This document shows positions 16,085 to 25,606 of a DNA stretch of 64,000 nt, piece by piece. This stretch comes from JAIQFL01 sp035295745 (GTDB lineage Bacteria > Acidobacteriota > Terriglobia > Bryobacterales > Bryobacteraceae): the NCBI GenBank assembly GCA_035295745.1, contig DATGIL010000095.1:70517-134516 (forward strand), written 5' to 3'. Each line of letters opens with the position of its first letter. Position 1 is the stretch's first letter. Position numbers and translations under genes: made by a program. The notes below the pieces were generated by a model, which searched no databases, was not told where the DNA came from, and worked only from the letters and a program-made list of their open reading frames with translations.

Positions 16085-18706
16085 ATGGACCCGGAAATCG
16101 CCTATCACGTCGACCGTCTGACGCAGGACTATGTCGCCCAGGGGCTCGATCCGCGCGAGGCTCGGCGGCGCGCACTCCTCGAATTCGGCGGCCCGGCGCA
16201 AATCGAAGAAGACCTGCGCGATATCCGCCGCCCGCGCTGGCTCGCCGACCTGCGCCAGGATCTCGTCTACGCCGCGCGCACACTGCGCCGCAGCCGGGGC
16301 TTCCTGGCTAGCGCGGTGCTGACGCTCGCGCTCGGAACCGGGGCCAACACGGCGATTTTCAGTCTGATCGATGCCGTGATGCTGCGGCCGATGCCGGCGG
16401 TGCGCGCCCCCGCCGAGGTGGTGCAGATTGCGCGCGTAATGGAAGAGTGCGGCAGTTGCGCGGTCTCCTACCCGCTCTTCGAGTATTTTCACGACCGGCT
16501 ATCGTCGATTTCCGGGTCGTTCGTCGAAATGGCGATCCGCCACGAGATCACCATCGACGGCGTCGACGAAGACGCCACCGGAAGCGCGGTCTCCGGCGAA
16601 TATTATCAAGTGCTGGGGCTCGCGCCCGCGGCCGGCCGTCTCCTGACGCCGCTGGACGACGCCGTTCCAACGCCCGTAGCAGTCATCTCCTACGACTACT
16701 GGCGCCGGCGCTTCGGACTCGACCCGGCGGCGATTGGCGCCCGCCTCACTTATGCAACCACAACCTTGACGATCGTGGGAGTGGAGCCCAAAGAGTTCGA
16801 GGGGACCTCACGCTGGCGCGAGCACTCCTTTGCCGCACCGCTCTCGATGGTGGACGCATTGAATGGCGGGAACGGCAAATGGCGCAGCGAGTGGAGCCTC
16901 AACTCTCTCGCGATGATGGCGAGGCTGAAGTCCGGCGTCACCCTGGAGCGGGCCAATGCCGAGGTAACCGCCCTTTTCGAGCCTTGGATTCACGACCGCG
17001 CGGCCACGATTCCAGTGGGGTTTCAGCGGCAGCAGATACTCAATCAGCACGCCGTGGCGCTCTCCGGTGCGGCCGGCATGAACGGCCTGCGGCTGCAATT
17101 TATCAAGCCGCTCGCCATCCTGATGGGCATTGTGGCGCTGGTGCTCCTGCTGGCGTGCGCCAATATCTCGGGCCTGCTGCTGGCGCGCGCCGCCGCCCGG
17201 CAGCGCGAAATCTCGGTACGGCGGGCTCTGGGCGCGAGCAATGGACGGCTGGTTCGGCAATTCCTGGCGGAAAGCCTGCTTCTCGCGCTATGCGGAGCGG
17301 CGGTCGGATTCGGCGCCGCCCAGTGGTTCAGCCGCATGCTCATCAACATGATGGCGAATGGCGATTCGCTCTCCCTCAAGGCCACGGCGGACTGGCGCGT
17401 CTTCGCCTTCACCGGCGCCGTGTCGCTCGTGGTCTGTGTGCTCGGTGGTCTCGCCCCGGGGCTCGGTGCAGCAAGGGCGAGGATCAATCCCGCACTCAAA
17501 GAAGTGCGCGCCGGCGGATATCGACATCTCGGGCGGCTCCTGGTGGTGGCGCAACTGGCGATCTCGATGACGCTACTGGTGGGCGCCAGCCTTTTCATCC
17601 GGTCGCTGGTGAAACTCTACAGCGTCGATACCGGCATGCGCACCGGCGGCGTTTTCCTGGCGAATGTGACGTCGAAGCACCATTTCCCACCCGCCCGCAG
17701 CCGCGAGATTGAGAGCGCCATCATCGATGACTTGCGCCGCATGCCGGGAGTGATGGCCTCGAGTGCCGCCAACATGGTCCCGCTGGGCGGTGGAGAGTGG
17801 AACCGCGAGGTTCAGGTGGAGGACCGCGCCTTTCGTCCAGGTGAGGACAACACAACCTTGCTGAATGCCGTATCTCCCGGTTATTTCCGCGTGACCGGCA
17901 CGCCGATTCTGCTGGGCCGCGACTTCGACGCGCGTGACGAAAGCAGTCAGAACCATGTCGTCATCGTCAACGAGAGCTTTGTGCACCAGCTCCTCGCCGG
18001 CCAACAGCCACTCGGCAAACACGTCACCTCTAACAACGTGAGATACGAAATTATCGGAGTCGCCGCGGACACAAAATACCAGAACCTGCGGAAGGGCGTC
18101 TCACGCGAGATGTACCTCGAATGGGTGCAGCAGCAGAGTGCCGAGCCGGGGAGATGGCAGCCCATGGGATACACATATATGGCTCGGGTTTCAGCCGGGG
18201 ACCCCATGCGCCTTGCACCGCTGATGGAGCGCGCGATGCCGGAGATCGATCCGGCCATGCGTATTTTTCGCCCCCAGACATTCGAAGATCAGGTGAACGA
18301 GTCTACCCTCAATGAGCGCATAATGGCCACGCTCGGCGGATTCTTCGGAGTGCTGGCCCTGATCGTCGCGTGCCTCGGAATTTTCGGCATTCTGGCGTTC
18401 CAGGTGTCGCGACGCATTAACGAAATCGGCATTCGGATGGCGCTGGGCGCCGCCCGCCGCGACATCGTCGCGCTTGTGCTTCGTGAGGCTGCGCTGATTC
18501 TCGTACCTGGCTGTCTGGCGGGTTCGCTGGCTGCCGTGGTGCTGTCGCGCTTCGCGACCAGCTTCTTATTCGGGGTCACCCCCACCGACCCGGCGGCTTT
18601 CGGCATCGCCGCCCTCGCGCTGGCGTTATCTACTCTTGCGGCGGGATACCTGCCCGCGCGCCGCGCCGCCCGCGTCGACCCCATGGCCGCGCTGCGATGC
18701 GATTGA
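16085..18706 (+). CDS. ADOP-type ABC transporter permease (MacB/FtsX-like), without ATPase
   Basis: The start at 16085 gives 873 residues, matching the family N-terminus DPEIAYHVDRLTQDYVAQG; a longer frame would overlap padR. A ~70-residue cytoplasmic prefix is followed by a first membrane helix and a MacB periplasmic core domain (GEYYQVLGLAPAAGR), an FtsX permease unit, a second periplasmic core (NAVSPGYFRVTGTPILLGRD), and a second FtsX unit near the C-terminus. This duplicated layout is typical of the ADOP permeases expanded in Acidobacteriota. No ATP-binding subunit is adjacent, so the energy source must come from elsewhere or the protein has a mechanotransmission role. Substrate unknown. 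Confidence 0.9.
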   Translation: MDPEIAYHVDRLTQDYVAQGLDPREARRRALLEFGGPAQIEEDLRDIRRPRWLADLRQDLVYAARTLRRSRGFLASAVLTLALGTGANTAIFSLIDAVMLRPMPAVRAPAEVVQIARVMEECGSCAVSYPLFEYFHDRLSSISGSFVEMAIRHEITIDGVDEDATGSAVSGEYYQVLGLAPAAGRLLTPLDDAVPTPVAVISYDYWRRRFGLDPAAIGARLTYATTTLTIVGVEPKEFEGTSRWREHSFAAPLSMVDALNGGNGKWRSEWSLNSLAMMARLKSGVTLERANAEVTALFEPWIHDRAATIPVGFQRQQILNQHAVALSGAAGMNGLRLQFIKPLAILMGIVALVLLLACANISGLLLARAAARQREISVRRALGASNGRLVRQFLAESLLLALCGAAVGFGAAQWFSRMLINMMANGDSLSLKATADWRVFAFTGAVSLVVCVLGGLAPGLGAARARINPALKEVRAGGYRHLGRLLVVAQLAISMTLLVGASLFIRSLVKLYSVDTGMRTGGVFLANVTSKHHFPPARSREIESAIIDDLRRMPGVMASSAANMVPLGGGEWNREVQVEDRAFRPGEDNTTLLNAVSPGYFRVTGTPILLGRDFDARDESSQNHVVIVNESFVHQLLAGQQPLGKHVTSNNVRYEIIGVAADTKYQNLRKGVSREMYLEWVQQQSAEPGRWQPMGYTYMARVSAGDPMRLAPLMERAMPEIDPAMRIFRPQTFEDQVNESTLNERIMATLGGFFGVLALIVACLGIFGILAFQVSRRINEIGIRMALGAARRDIVALVLREAALILVPGCLAGSLAAVVLSRFATSFLFGVTPTDPAAFGIAALALALSTLAAGYLPARRAARVDPMAALRCD

Positions 18707-19070
18707 CGCCAGTCGCAACACTTCGTCTCCGTTGAGCCCTGACCGTTTCCCCTTCTGAGGTGGATTCGCCCTGGATTATCGAACAGAAACTGTGTCCCGC
18801 CGGTAACCGCCCCGATTCCGGCGCAATTTGGTGCGCTCGGGTTGAAGGGCTTCTGGACCTCTCGTTTTAGGGTGAACACAGTGTGTCGTGGTCAAGCGTG
18901 CGGTAAGCGATGCGTTATGGCGGGCCGTTGATGCGATCTTCCCAAAAAGGGGTGGAACCCGCTGACTCTGGCGCGCATTTCACGGATGGTACTGCAGTTC
19001 GCCTTCCGTGTGCAGATACACTCGCAATAGACGAGTAGAGACGCGCCCGGTTACGCTACAATCCTGGCTG
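18707..19070. other. Intergenic region without a recognised gene
   Basis: About 360 bp downstream of the permease. No coding frame with recognisable features was seen. The only element supported is the TACAAT hexamer at its right end. Confidence 0.5.
19057..19062 (+). promoter_or_regulatory. -10-like TACAAT before the gene at 19071
   Basis: TACAAT lies 8 nt before the ATG at 19071, with no Shine-Dalgarno between. Confidence 0.4.
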
Positions 19071-19586
19071 ATGACCCCGCCCAGCCCGCCCGGATTCACC
19101 ACCATCGCCGATTCACAGACGCAACGTGCCTTTCTGGGCGGACGCCCGGAGGTAGTGGCGTGGCTGGGTCCGGGCACCAAACTCTTCAAGTGGACCAAGA
19201 CCATCGTCAGTTCGCGTGGCATCAGTCCGTGGTGGCAGTTCCTCGAGTCACGAACGTTGGCTACGGGTGGGTTCTGCCCGGGGATCCAGGAACTTCAGGA
19301 ATACGCTTCACGATTAGGAGTTCACGACCGTGACTACGCGCGTGTTCGGGTCGCTGTGACGGAAGAATGGAACAAGATGACCAACCCGGTTGCGATCGAA
19401 CTCCTCAACGGTGCCTGGGGATACATCGGCAAAGCCGCCGGGCAACTGAAGACCAGTCGCGATCCCAAAGTATTCTTCATCGGGGGCGAATATCAGGTTT
19501 GGGTGCCAGGATTGACGGCCAACGATATTCGGCGGATCTCTCTCTTGCCCTACTTGAAGCCGAACTCGCCTTTCGGAGCCCGATAG
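19071..19586 (+). CDS. Uncharacterised 171-residue protein
   Basis: I do not recognise this gene with confidence. It is an aromatic-rich globular protein without signal peptide or membrane helix. Distinctive segments are GTKLFKWTK near the N-terminus, ISPWWQFLES, YARVRVAVTEEWNKMTNP, and GGEYQVWVPGLT near the C-terminus. The arrangement, an N-terminal K-W segment and a late G-G-E-x-Q-V-W-x-P motif, is faintly reminiscent of ADP-ribosyltransferase-like domains, but that is only an impression. The start follows a TACAAT hexamer by 8 nt. It lies 49 nt upstream of the aldo/keto reductase gene in the same direction. Confidence 0.65.
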   Translation: MTPPSPPGFTTIADSQTQRAFLGGRPEVVAWLGPGTKLFKWTKTIVSSRGISPWWQFLESRTLATGGFCPGIQELQEYASRLGVHDRDYARVRVAVTEEWNKMTNPVAIELLNGAWGYIGKAAGQLKTSRDPKVFFIGGEYQVWVPGLTANDIRRISLLPYLKPNSPFGAR

Positions 19587-19635
19587 CCCGATCACTTGCG
19601 CGAATCCGGGCGGGCCTCCGCCGCATCCCCCCATC

Positions 19636-20688
19636 ATGCCGTTATCTGAATATGTGACTCTGGGCCGCAGCGGTTTGCGGGTGAGCCCGCTCTGCTTCGG
19701 AACGATGACGTTCGGCACCGAGTGGGGCTGGGGCGCCGATGAGGAAACCTGCGGACAACTGCTGGAAACCTATCTCCAGGCGGGCGGAAATTTTCTCGAT
19801 ACCGCCGACCTCTATACTCTCGGCAAAAGCGAAGAGATCTGCGGCCGCCTCATCCGCGACCGGGGTCTGCGCGACCGCATCGTGCTCGCCACCAAGTTCT
19901 CGTTTAATGCTGAGCGCCGCAATCCAAATGCAGGCGGAAACGGACGCAAGAATATCTATCGCGCCATTGAAGGATCGCTGCGCCGTCTGCAAACCGACTA
20001 TATCGACTTGTACTGGATGCACATCTGGGACGGAACCACACCCGTGGAAGAAGTAGTGGATAGTATGAACGATCTGGTGCGCTCCGGCAAAGTGCGATAC
20101 GTGGGCTTCTCCGACGTGCCGGCGTGGTACGCGGCTCGGGCGCAGACCATCGCGCAGTTCGCACCAAGCGAACGAATCATCGCGCTGCAACTCGAGTACT
20201 CGCTGGTGGAGCGGGCGATCGAACGCGAGCACATCCCGGCCGCCCACGAACTCGGAATGGGCATCTGTCCCTGGAGTCCACTGGCGAGTGGCTTTCTTGC
20301 CGGTAAGTACAAGCGCGGCGAGAAGGGCGGCGGCCGCCTGGACACGATGAACGCTTCAGGCAATCCAGGCTTCGAGAAGTTCACCGATCGCAACTGGTCG
20401 ATTCTCGACGTACTGCTGGAAGTCGCGAAGGAGATCGGCCGCCCGGCCGCAGAGGTGACACTCAATTGGGTCGCCACGCAGCCCGGCATCTCCTCGGTGA
20501 TTATCGGGGCCACCAAACCGAGCCAGCTCGAATCCAATCTGCGGTCCCTCGACTTCACAATTCCAGCCGAACTGCGGGCTCGATTAGACGAAGCCGGGAA
20601 GCCGGAGACAGCGCATCCTTACATGATGTTCGAAGCGCCCTTCCCGGATATGATCAATGGCGGCGTTACCGTCCGCGGCTGGAAATAG
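19636..20688 (+). CDS. Aldo/keto reductase
   Basis: This 350-residue protein is a cytosolic NADPH-dependent oxidoreductase of the YajO/YghZ/PhdYeFe type. It has the N-terminal GLRVSPLCFGTMTFG signature, then the catalytic set: Asp in FLDTADLY, Tyr in the same segment, Lys in LATKF, and His in YWMHIWD. The C-terminal cofactor-binding part contains ISSVIIGATKPSQLESN. Length and order are normal. It converges with the BNR-repeat gene across a 3-nt gap. The natural carbonyl substrate cannot be read from sequence. Confidence 0.92.
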   Translation: MPLSEYVTLGRSGLRVSPLCFGTMTFGTEWGWGADEETCGQLLETYLQAGGNFLDTADLYTLGKSEEICGRLIRDRGLRDRIVLATKFSFNAERRNPNAGGNGRKNIYRAIEGSLRRLQTDYIDLYWMHIWDGTTPVEEVVDSMNDLVRSGKVRYVGFSDVPAWYAARAQTIAQFAPSERIIALQLEYSLVERAIEREHIPAAHELGMGICPWSPLASGFLAGKYKRGEKGGGRLDTMNASGNPGFEKFTDRNWSILDVLLEVAKEIGRPAAEVTLNWVATQPGISSVIIGATKPSQLESNLRSLDFTIPAELRARLDEAGKPETAHPYMMFEAPFPDMINGGVTVRGWK

Positions 20689-20691
20689 GCG

Positions 20692-23600
20692 CTACTTTCC
20701 GAGAATCTTGTTCAGCTCGGCCATTCGCTGATCGAGTTCCTTGCGCAACGTGCCGTATCGATCAATCGCGTCACGCCCGATTTTCTGATCCGTGGCCGTC
20801 GTCAGACTGTATAAATACGTAATGTGCGTCTGCAATTCCGGCTTGCTGTAGCGGATTGATGGGGTGATCAGATGTGATGCCAGTTCGTTAAGCTTGGAAA
20901 CGGTATCGGGCGAACCACCCGAGGATCGTTGCGCCGTCCGCAGGTTCGCCACCGTTCGATTGACATCGCTGACAAGGTCGCGCACCCGCATGTTGTGCTC
21001 GAACTGTTCGCGGAGATCGGCGGTAGTCACGCCGTCCTTCGTTATTCTCGGGTCTTCGATCACGGTGAGCGGCCGCGTCGAGCTCCATGAGCCCACTGTC
21101 AATCGCACGGAGTATTTCCCCGGCACCGCCGTCGGGCCGTTCGGACCCTCCGGCCGTGTGCTGCTCTGCCAGGGGCCGGGATAGCGAAGGTCCCAGGTAA
21201 ATCGGTGCATGCCGGCAGTCTTATCGAGTCGCGTGGGGCCGCTGCGAACTCGGAAACCGCCCTCGTCTTCACTGGGTGGTGCTTCATCCGCGGCCGGCCG
21301 TTCCTCCGCCGCGCCTCCCGCACTCGAAAACCTGCGGACGGGTTTGCCGGCTTCATCCAGCACTTCCAGCGTAATGTCTTCCGTGGGGGCGCTCGCCAGG
21401 TAGTAGTCGATCGCCGCTCCGGCCAGAGGATACTGAATCCCGGACCCGCGGCCACCACCTCCGCCACCGCGCGCGGGACTACGCACTGCATCGCGAGGTG
21501 TGTACAGGAACGCCTGCGAAGACGTGACCTTCGCGTCAAGTTGTTCGATCGGCGTCAGATTGTCGAGAATCCAGAAGGATCGTCCCTGGGTCGAAATCAC
21601 CAGGTCTTTGTGGGCCACCTTGATGTCCGTTATAGGAGTTACCGGCAGATTCATTTGAAACGATTGCCAGTTGGAGCCGTTGTCGAACGAAATGTACATA
21701 CCGAATTCGGTGCCGGCATACAACAGGCCAGGCCGCACCGGATCCTCGCGCACCACGCGCGTAGGCTCGTCCGCGGCGATGCCGTTCTTGCCATCGGTCA
21801 GCCGAGTCCAGGTCTTGCCGAAATCGTCAGTCCGATAGATGTAGGGAGCGAAATCGCCGAGCAGGTAACGATAGACCGCCGCGTACGCCGTCCCCGCGCG
21901 GTGCGGACTCGGCTCGATATTCTGCACACGCCCCCCAGGGGGCAGGCCAGCGGGCGTCACATTCGTCCAGGTTTCGCCGTCGTTACGCGACACGTAAATC
22001 GGCCCATCGTTCGACCCAGTCCAGATCACACCCTTCTGCACGGGCGACTCGCGAATTGTGTACAGCGTGCTGTACACCTCTTCACCCGTCGCGTCGCGCG
22101 TGATGGGCTCTCCCGACGCTCCTTGCGTACCCTCAGGATGAGCGGTCAGATCCCCGCTGATCCGCTGCCACGTCACACCGCCGTCACGTGTGCGATGCAC
22201 ATATTGCGAACCGTAATAAACGGCGTGCGGAGAGTGCGGCGACACCTCCATCGGGGACACCCGCTGGAAGCGGTACATCAGCTCGCTGCCCGCGTTGCCG
22301 TATAACGATTCGGCCCCAATCCAGTAGCGCTCCTCGTCGGTGGTGTTGAGATTCTGCCGGCTGAACTGACCTTTGCAACTGCCGTAGACCACGTCGGGCT
22401 TCACGGGATCGGGGATAATCGGGCCGGTTTCACATCCGGGGCCGACACGAAAGTCCTGCCCGTTCCCAAGCGGCAAGCTCGGCACGATCACCGTGGTGTT
22501 ATCCTGTTGCGCGCCATAGACGCGATACGGATACTGATCGTCCACGGCCACCTGATAGATTTCGGCGGTGGGCTGATTCGCCTGGGTGCTCCAGGTGCGC
22601 CCGCCATCGAGTGAGACATTCGCGCCGCCATCGTTGGATTGAATCATGTACTGCGAATTCTTGGGATTGATCCAGATGTCGTGGTGATCGCCGTGCGGTG
22701 CGGGTGAAGGGCGAAAGGTCTTGCCGCCGTCGGTGCTCTTGAACCAGCCCTCGTCGCCCACAAATAGAGTATCCGCATTATTCGGATCGACGCCCAACGT
22801 ATCGTAATAAAAGGGCCGGGTGATGATGTTCCCCGAGCCGTTGACCAGAGTCCAGGTGGCCCCGGCATCTTCAGAGCGATACAGGCCGGATCCCGGCTTG
22901 GCCTCGATCAGCGTGTAGACGCGGTTAGGCATGGCCGCGGAAATCGCGACGTTGCTTCGGCCGAAGAGTTCGTGAGGGAGTCCGCCTGCCAGTTTGTTCC
23001 AGGTGTCGCCGCCATCAGTGCTCTTATAGATGCCGCCTTCCAGGGCGCCGCTGATGATGGTCCATGGCTTGCGCTGGCCGTGCCACATGCAAGCGAAGAC
23101 CACGCGTGGATTGCCGGGCTGCAATTCCAGATCGGCCGCGCCCGCGGTATCAGAGAGATAGAGAACCTGCTTCCACGATTTTCCGCCATCGGTACTGCGA
23201 TATACTCCCCGCTCTTTGCTCGGCACGAACGGGTTTCCCGAGGCGGCCACAAAAATAACATCGGGATTGGTGGGATGAATCCGAATGGTGGCGATCTGCC
23301 CAACGTCACGCAGGCCCGCGAACGTCCACGACTTTCCGGCATCGCTCGACTTATAAATGCCTCGCCCGATCGATACATTGCTCCGGATCTTCGACGAACC
23401 GGTGCCGGCGTATACGATGTCGGGCATCGACTGGGAGACTTCCACCGCGCCCATCGACGCAACGGAGAAGAAGCCGTCCGACACGTTTATCCAGGAATGG
23501 CCGGCATCTGTGGTCTTCCAGACACCGCCCCCTGTGGAGCCCATATAAAAGGTGTAAGGCTGCGAAGGCACGCCAGTGACAGCGGTGACTCGTCCACCGC

Positions 23601-23733
23601 GCTCCGGCCCGATCATGCGATAGCGCATTCCCGACCACAATGCCTTGTCGTAGGTCTGGCCGGCGAGGAACGAACCCGCCAGGGCGACGACGATTGCCAC
23701 ACAGGCAGGGCGGTGAATCGTGTTTCTCTTCAT
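20692..23733 (-). CDS. Secreted BNR/sortilin-like beta-propeller protein
   Basis: This 1,013-residue protein has a signal peptide (IVVALAGSFLAGQ) and then many copies of the Asp-box style motif, such as TGGGVWKTTDAGHSW, YKSSDAGKSW, YRSTDGGKSW and YVSRNDGETW, spread over about residues 50-690, forming one or two beta-propellers. The C-terminal 300 residues include a beta-sandwich-like part and an alpha-helical tail. Proteins of this kind are annotated as glycosyl hydrolases or VPS10/sortilin-like, but the enzymatic role is generally unproven. It is probably extracellular, binding or cleaving polymers. TAGAAT lies 8 nt before the ATG. It stands alone. Confidence 0.85.
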   Translation of the reverse strand: MKRNTIHRPACVAIVVALAGSFLAGQTYDKALWSGMRYRMIGPERGGRVTAVTGVPSQPYTFYMGSTGGGVWKTTDAGHSWINVSDGFFSVASMGAVEVSQSMPDIVYAGTGSSKIRSNVSIGRGIYKSSDAGKSWTFAGLRDVGQIATIRIHPTNPDVIFVAASGNPFVPSKERGVYRSTDGGKSWKQVLYLSDTAGAADLELQPGNPRVVFACMWHGQRKPWTIISGALEGGIYKSTDGGDTWNKLAGGLPHELFGRSNVAISAAMPNRVYTLIEAKPGSGLYRSEDAGATWTLVNGSGNIITRPFYYDTLGVDPNNADTLFVGDEGWFKSTDGGKTFRPSPAPHGDHHDIWINPKNSQYMIQSNDGGANVSLDGGRTWSTQANQPTAEIYQVAVDDQYPYRVYGAQQDNTTVIVPSLPLGNGQDFRVGPGCETGPIIPDPVKPDVVYGSCKGQFSRQNLNTTDEERYWIGAESLYGNAGSELMYRFQRVSPMEVSPHSPHAVYYGSQYVHRTRDGGVTWQRISGDLTAHPEGTQGASGEPITRDATGEEVYSTLYTIRESPVQKGVIWTGSNDGPIYVSRNDGETWTNVTPAGLPPGGRVQNIEPSPHRAGTAYAAVYRYLLGDFAPYIYRTDDFGKTWTRLTDGKNGIAADEPTRVVREDPVRPGLLYAGTEFGMYISFDNGSNWQSFQMNLPVTPITDIKVAHKDLVISTQGRSFWILDNLTPIEQLDAKVTSSQAFLYTPRDAVRSPARGGGGGGRGSGIQYPLAGAAIDYYLASAPTEDITLEVLDEAGKPVRRFSSAGGAAEERPAADEAPPSEDEGGFRVRSGPTRLDKTAGMHRFTWDLRYPGPWQSSTRPEGPNGPTAVPGKYSVRLTVGSWSSTRPLTVIEDPRITKDGVTTADLREQFEHNMRVRDLVSDVNRTVANLRTAQRSSGGSPDTVSKLNELASHLITPSIRYSKPELQTHITYLYSLTTATDQKIGRDAIDRYGTLRKELDQRMAELNKILGK

Positions 23734-23741
23734 GTCTCACG

Positions 23742-23747
23742 ATTCTA
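23742..23747 (-). promoter_or_regulatory. -10-like TAGAAT before the BNR-repeat gene
   Basis: On the minus strand TAGAAT lies exactly 8 nt before the ATG at 23733, the same arrangement as at 15153. Confidence 0.4.
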
Positions 23748-23919
23748 ACAGCAGGACTCGGCGAAATCGCCGCGGGTCCATTCAGTGGAGAGCGCGGCGG
23801 AGACGCTAAAACCCGGCGCTGAGACCCCGCCGTTGAAACCCGGGTTGCGCATGTGTACCGCCGTCTGGTATAAACTCCTAATCGCTCCCGTGAATGTATC
23901 TTCTGACGGGGTGCTGAAG

Positions 23920-24531
23920 ATGACTGGGAAGAACCAGGGTGCAGTGCCTAAGAATAGCGAACGGCGGCCAGCCCGACCGGCCGGCAAGGCAGCCGATTCC
24001 GGCCCTATCTCCTCGCGAGTAGCGGCGGCGGCCCTGGAATCAGGCGATACGGGGAAGCAGCGTTCCGCATTCGAAGCTGCCATGAGACTCTTCCATGCCC
24101 GCCAGCTTCGAGAGGCACGGGAGCTATATGTCACTGCGTCAGCCGGTCCGGAACGCGACGTGGCACAGCGAGCGCGCCTGCATATCGCGATGTGCGACCG
24201 CCGTCTGGAACAGTCGCCGGTCAATCTGCTTTCCGCCGAAGACTATTACAACTACGGTGTCGCGCTCATCAATACGCGCAATGTCGCCGAAGCCTGCATC
24301 CATTTGAAAAAGGCGCTCGAAATCGAGCCGGCGGGCGACCATATCCACTATGCTCTTGCCTTGGCACTTGCCCTGGGCGGCGATGCCGGACATGCCTTTG
24401 AATGCCTGCGCAGGGCCATCGAACTGGAACCGCGCAATCGCATCATCGCACGCCAGGACCAGGACTTTGCGCCCCTCGCGCACCAGCCGCCTTTTAATTC
24501 GCTGCTTTATCCTGATAAGAAGGGTTGGTAA
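23920..24531 (+). CDS. Small tetratricopeptide-repeat protein
   Basis: From the ATG at 23920 the protein has 203 residues: a basic disordered N-terminus (about residues 1-45), then helical repeats. One good TPR is YNYGVALINTRNVAEACIHL followed by KKALEIEPAG, and a second is HYALALALALGGDAGHAF with RAIELEPRN. TPR proteins act as binding scaffolds. A longer frame to 23785 exists, but its first 45 residues look like noise. It ends 30 nt before the yvcK-like gene in the same direction, so the two may be co-transcribed. Confidence 0.75.
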   Translation: MTGKNQGAVPKNSERRPARPAGKAADSGPISSRVAAAALESGDTGKQRSAFEAAMRLFHARQLREARELYVTASAGPERDVAQRARLHIAMCDRRLEQSPVNLLSAEDYYNYGVALINTRNVAEACIHLKKALEIEPAGDHIHYALALALALGGDAGHAFECLRRAIELEPRNRIIARQDQDFAPLAHQPPFNSLLYPDKKGW

Positions 24532-24561
24532 CGACGGCTCGGGGCCTCGATCAAACTGAAA

Positions 24562-25575
24562 ATGGAAGACACTTCCCCTCTCCGCGTGGTCGCGATGGGC
24601 GGTGGCACCGGCCTGTCTGCTCTCTTGCAGGGCCTGAAACAGCATGCCCGTGCCAGCAGCGAAACCGGCACTCCACTAGCCGTCACCGCGATCGTGACCG
24701 TAACCGATGACGGTGGCAGTTCAGGCCGCCTCCGCCGTGAATTCGACGTCCTGCCGCCTGGCGATATTCGAAACTGCATGGTGGCTCTGAGCGAGGACTC
24801 GGCGCTCTTATCGCGGCTTTTTCAATACCGGTTCGAATCCGGCCGCGGCCTCAAGGGTCACAGTTTCGGCAATCTCTTTCTCACCGCGTTAACTCACATC
24901 ATGGGCGACTTCCCTGACGCGGTGCGAGTCTCATCGGAAGTCCTGAAAATCGCGGGGCACATCTATCCTTCGACGGACTCGAATGTCGCCTTGGCAGCTA
25001 CCCTCTCCGACGGGTCCAAGGTTGTGGGAGAGACGCGGATCAGTCGCAGCCGGCAGCGGATCCGGCGGATTCGTCTGGAGCCACGGAAAGTGCGGCCGCT
25101 GCCCGCGGCCCTGACCGCCATCGCGGAGGCGGATGTAATCACGCTCGGACCCGGCTCGCTGTTTACCAGCGTGGTGCCGAATCTGCTGGTGGACGGCATC
25201 CCGTCGGCCATCAGAAAGTCGCCTGCAGTGAAAGCTTACTTCGTAAATCTGATGTCGCAACCCGGCGAAACTACGGAGTTTCGCGCCTCTGACCACCTCC
25301 AGGCCATTCACCAGCACGCCGGCGGCAAATTTCTCGACTACGCCGTGGTGAATATCCGTCCAATCACGTCGGCCATCAAGAAGCGCTATGCGCAGGCCGA
25401 AGCGCTGCCCGTGGAAAACGACATCGACGCTCTTTTCAAGATGGGTTTGAAGGTGATGGCCGGGCGCCTCGCAGATCTCGGAAAGAAGGTCCGCCATGAT
25501 TCTGCCGCGACCGCCGCCGTGGTGGTGAAACTGGCGCAGGAAGGCAGACGCCGCAAGAACGCGCAGACAGCTTAG
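24562..25575 (+). CDS. yvcK: YvcK/CofD-like gluconeogenesis factor
   Basis: This 337-residue cytosolic protein carries the family signature VVAMGGGTGLSALLQGLK at the N-terminus, then VTVTDDGGSSGRLRREFDVLP, LPPGDIRNCMVALS, SFGNLFLTALT, and the late GPGSLFTSVVPNLLV. In Firmicutes, YvcK binds UDP-sugars and is needed for growth on gluconeogenic carbon and for normal cell-wall synthesis. The CofD branch is a phospholactate transferase, but the short length and sequence here favour YvcK. A UDP-GlcNAc synthesis gene (glmU) lies nearby at 26881, which fits a link with cell-wall precursors, though this is only proximity. Confidence 0.9.
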   Translation: MEDTSPLRVVAMGGGTGLSALLQGLKQHARASSETGTPLAVTAIVTVTDDGGSSGRLRREFDVLPPGDIRNCMVALSEDSALLSRLFQYRFESGRGLKGHSFGNLFLTALTHIMGDFPDAVRVSSEVLKIAGHIYPSTDSNVALAATLSDGSKVVGETRISRSRQRIRRIRLEPRKVRPLPAALTAIAEADVITLGPGSLFTSVVPNLLVDGIPSAIRKSPAVKAYFVNLMSQPGETTEFRASDHLQAIHQHAGGKFLDYAVVNIRPITSAIKKRYAQAEALPVENDIDALFKMGLKVMAGRLADLGKKVRHDSAATAAVVVKLAQEGRRRKNAQTA

Positions 25576-25606
25576 CTTAGAACTTAGACGAAGAGAGGAA
25601 ATCGAA

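Noticed and set aside
21205..22305. A 366-residue plus-strand open frame inside the BNR-repeat gene
   Set aside because: Antisense to clear Asp-box repeats, and no start-site signal or domain was seen.
24830..24845. A tRNA T-loop-like GGTTCGAATCC
   Set aside because: It lies within the coding sequence of the yvcK-like gene and no acceptor or anticodon stem fits around it.
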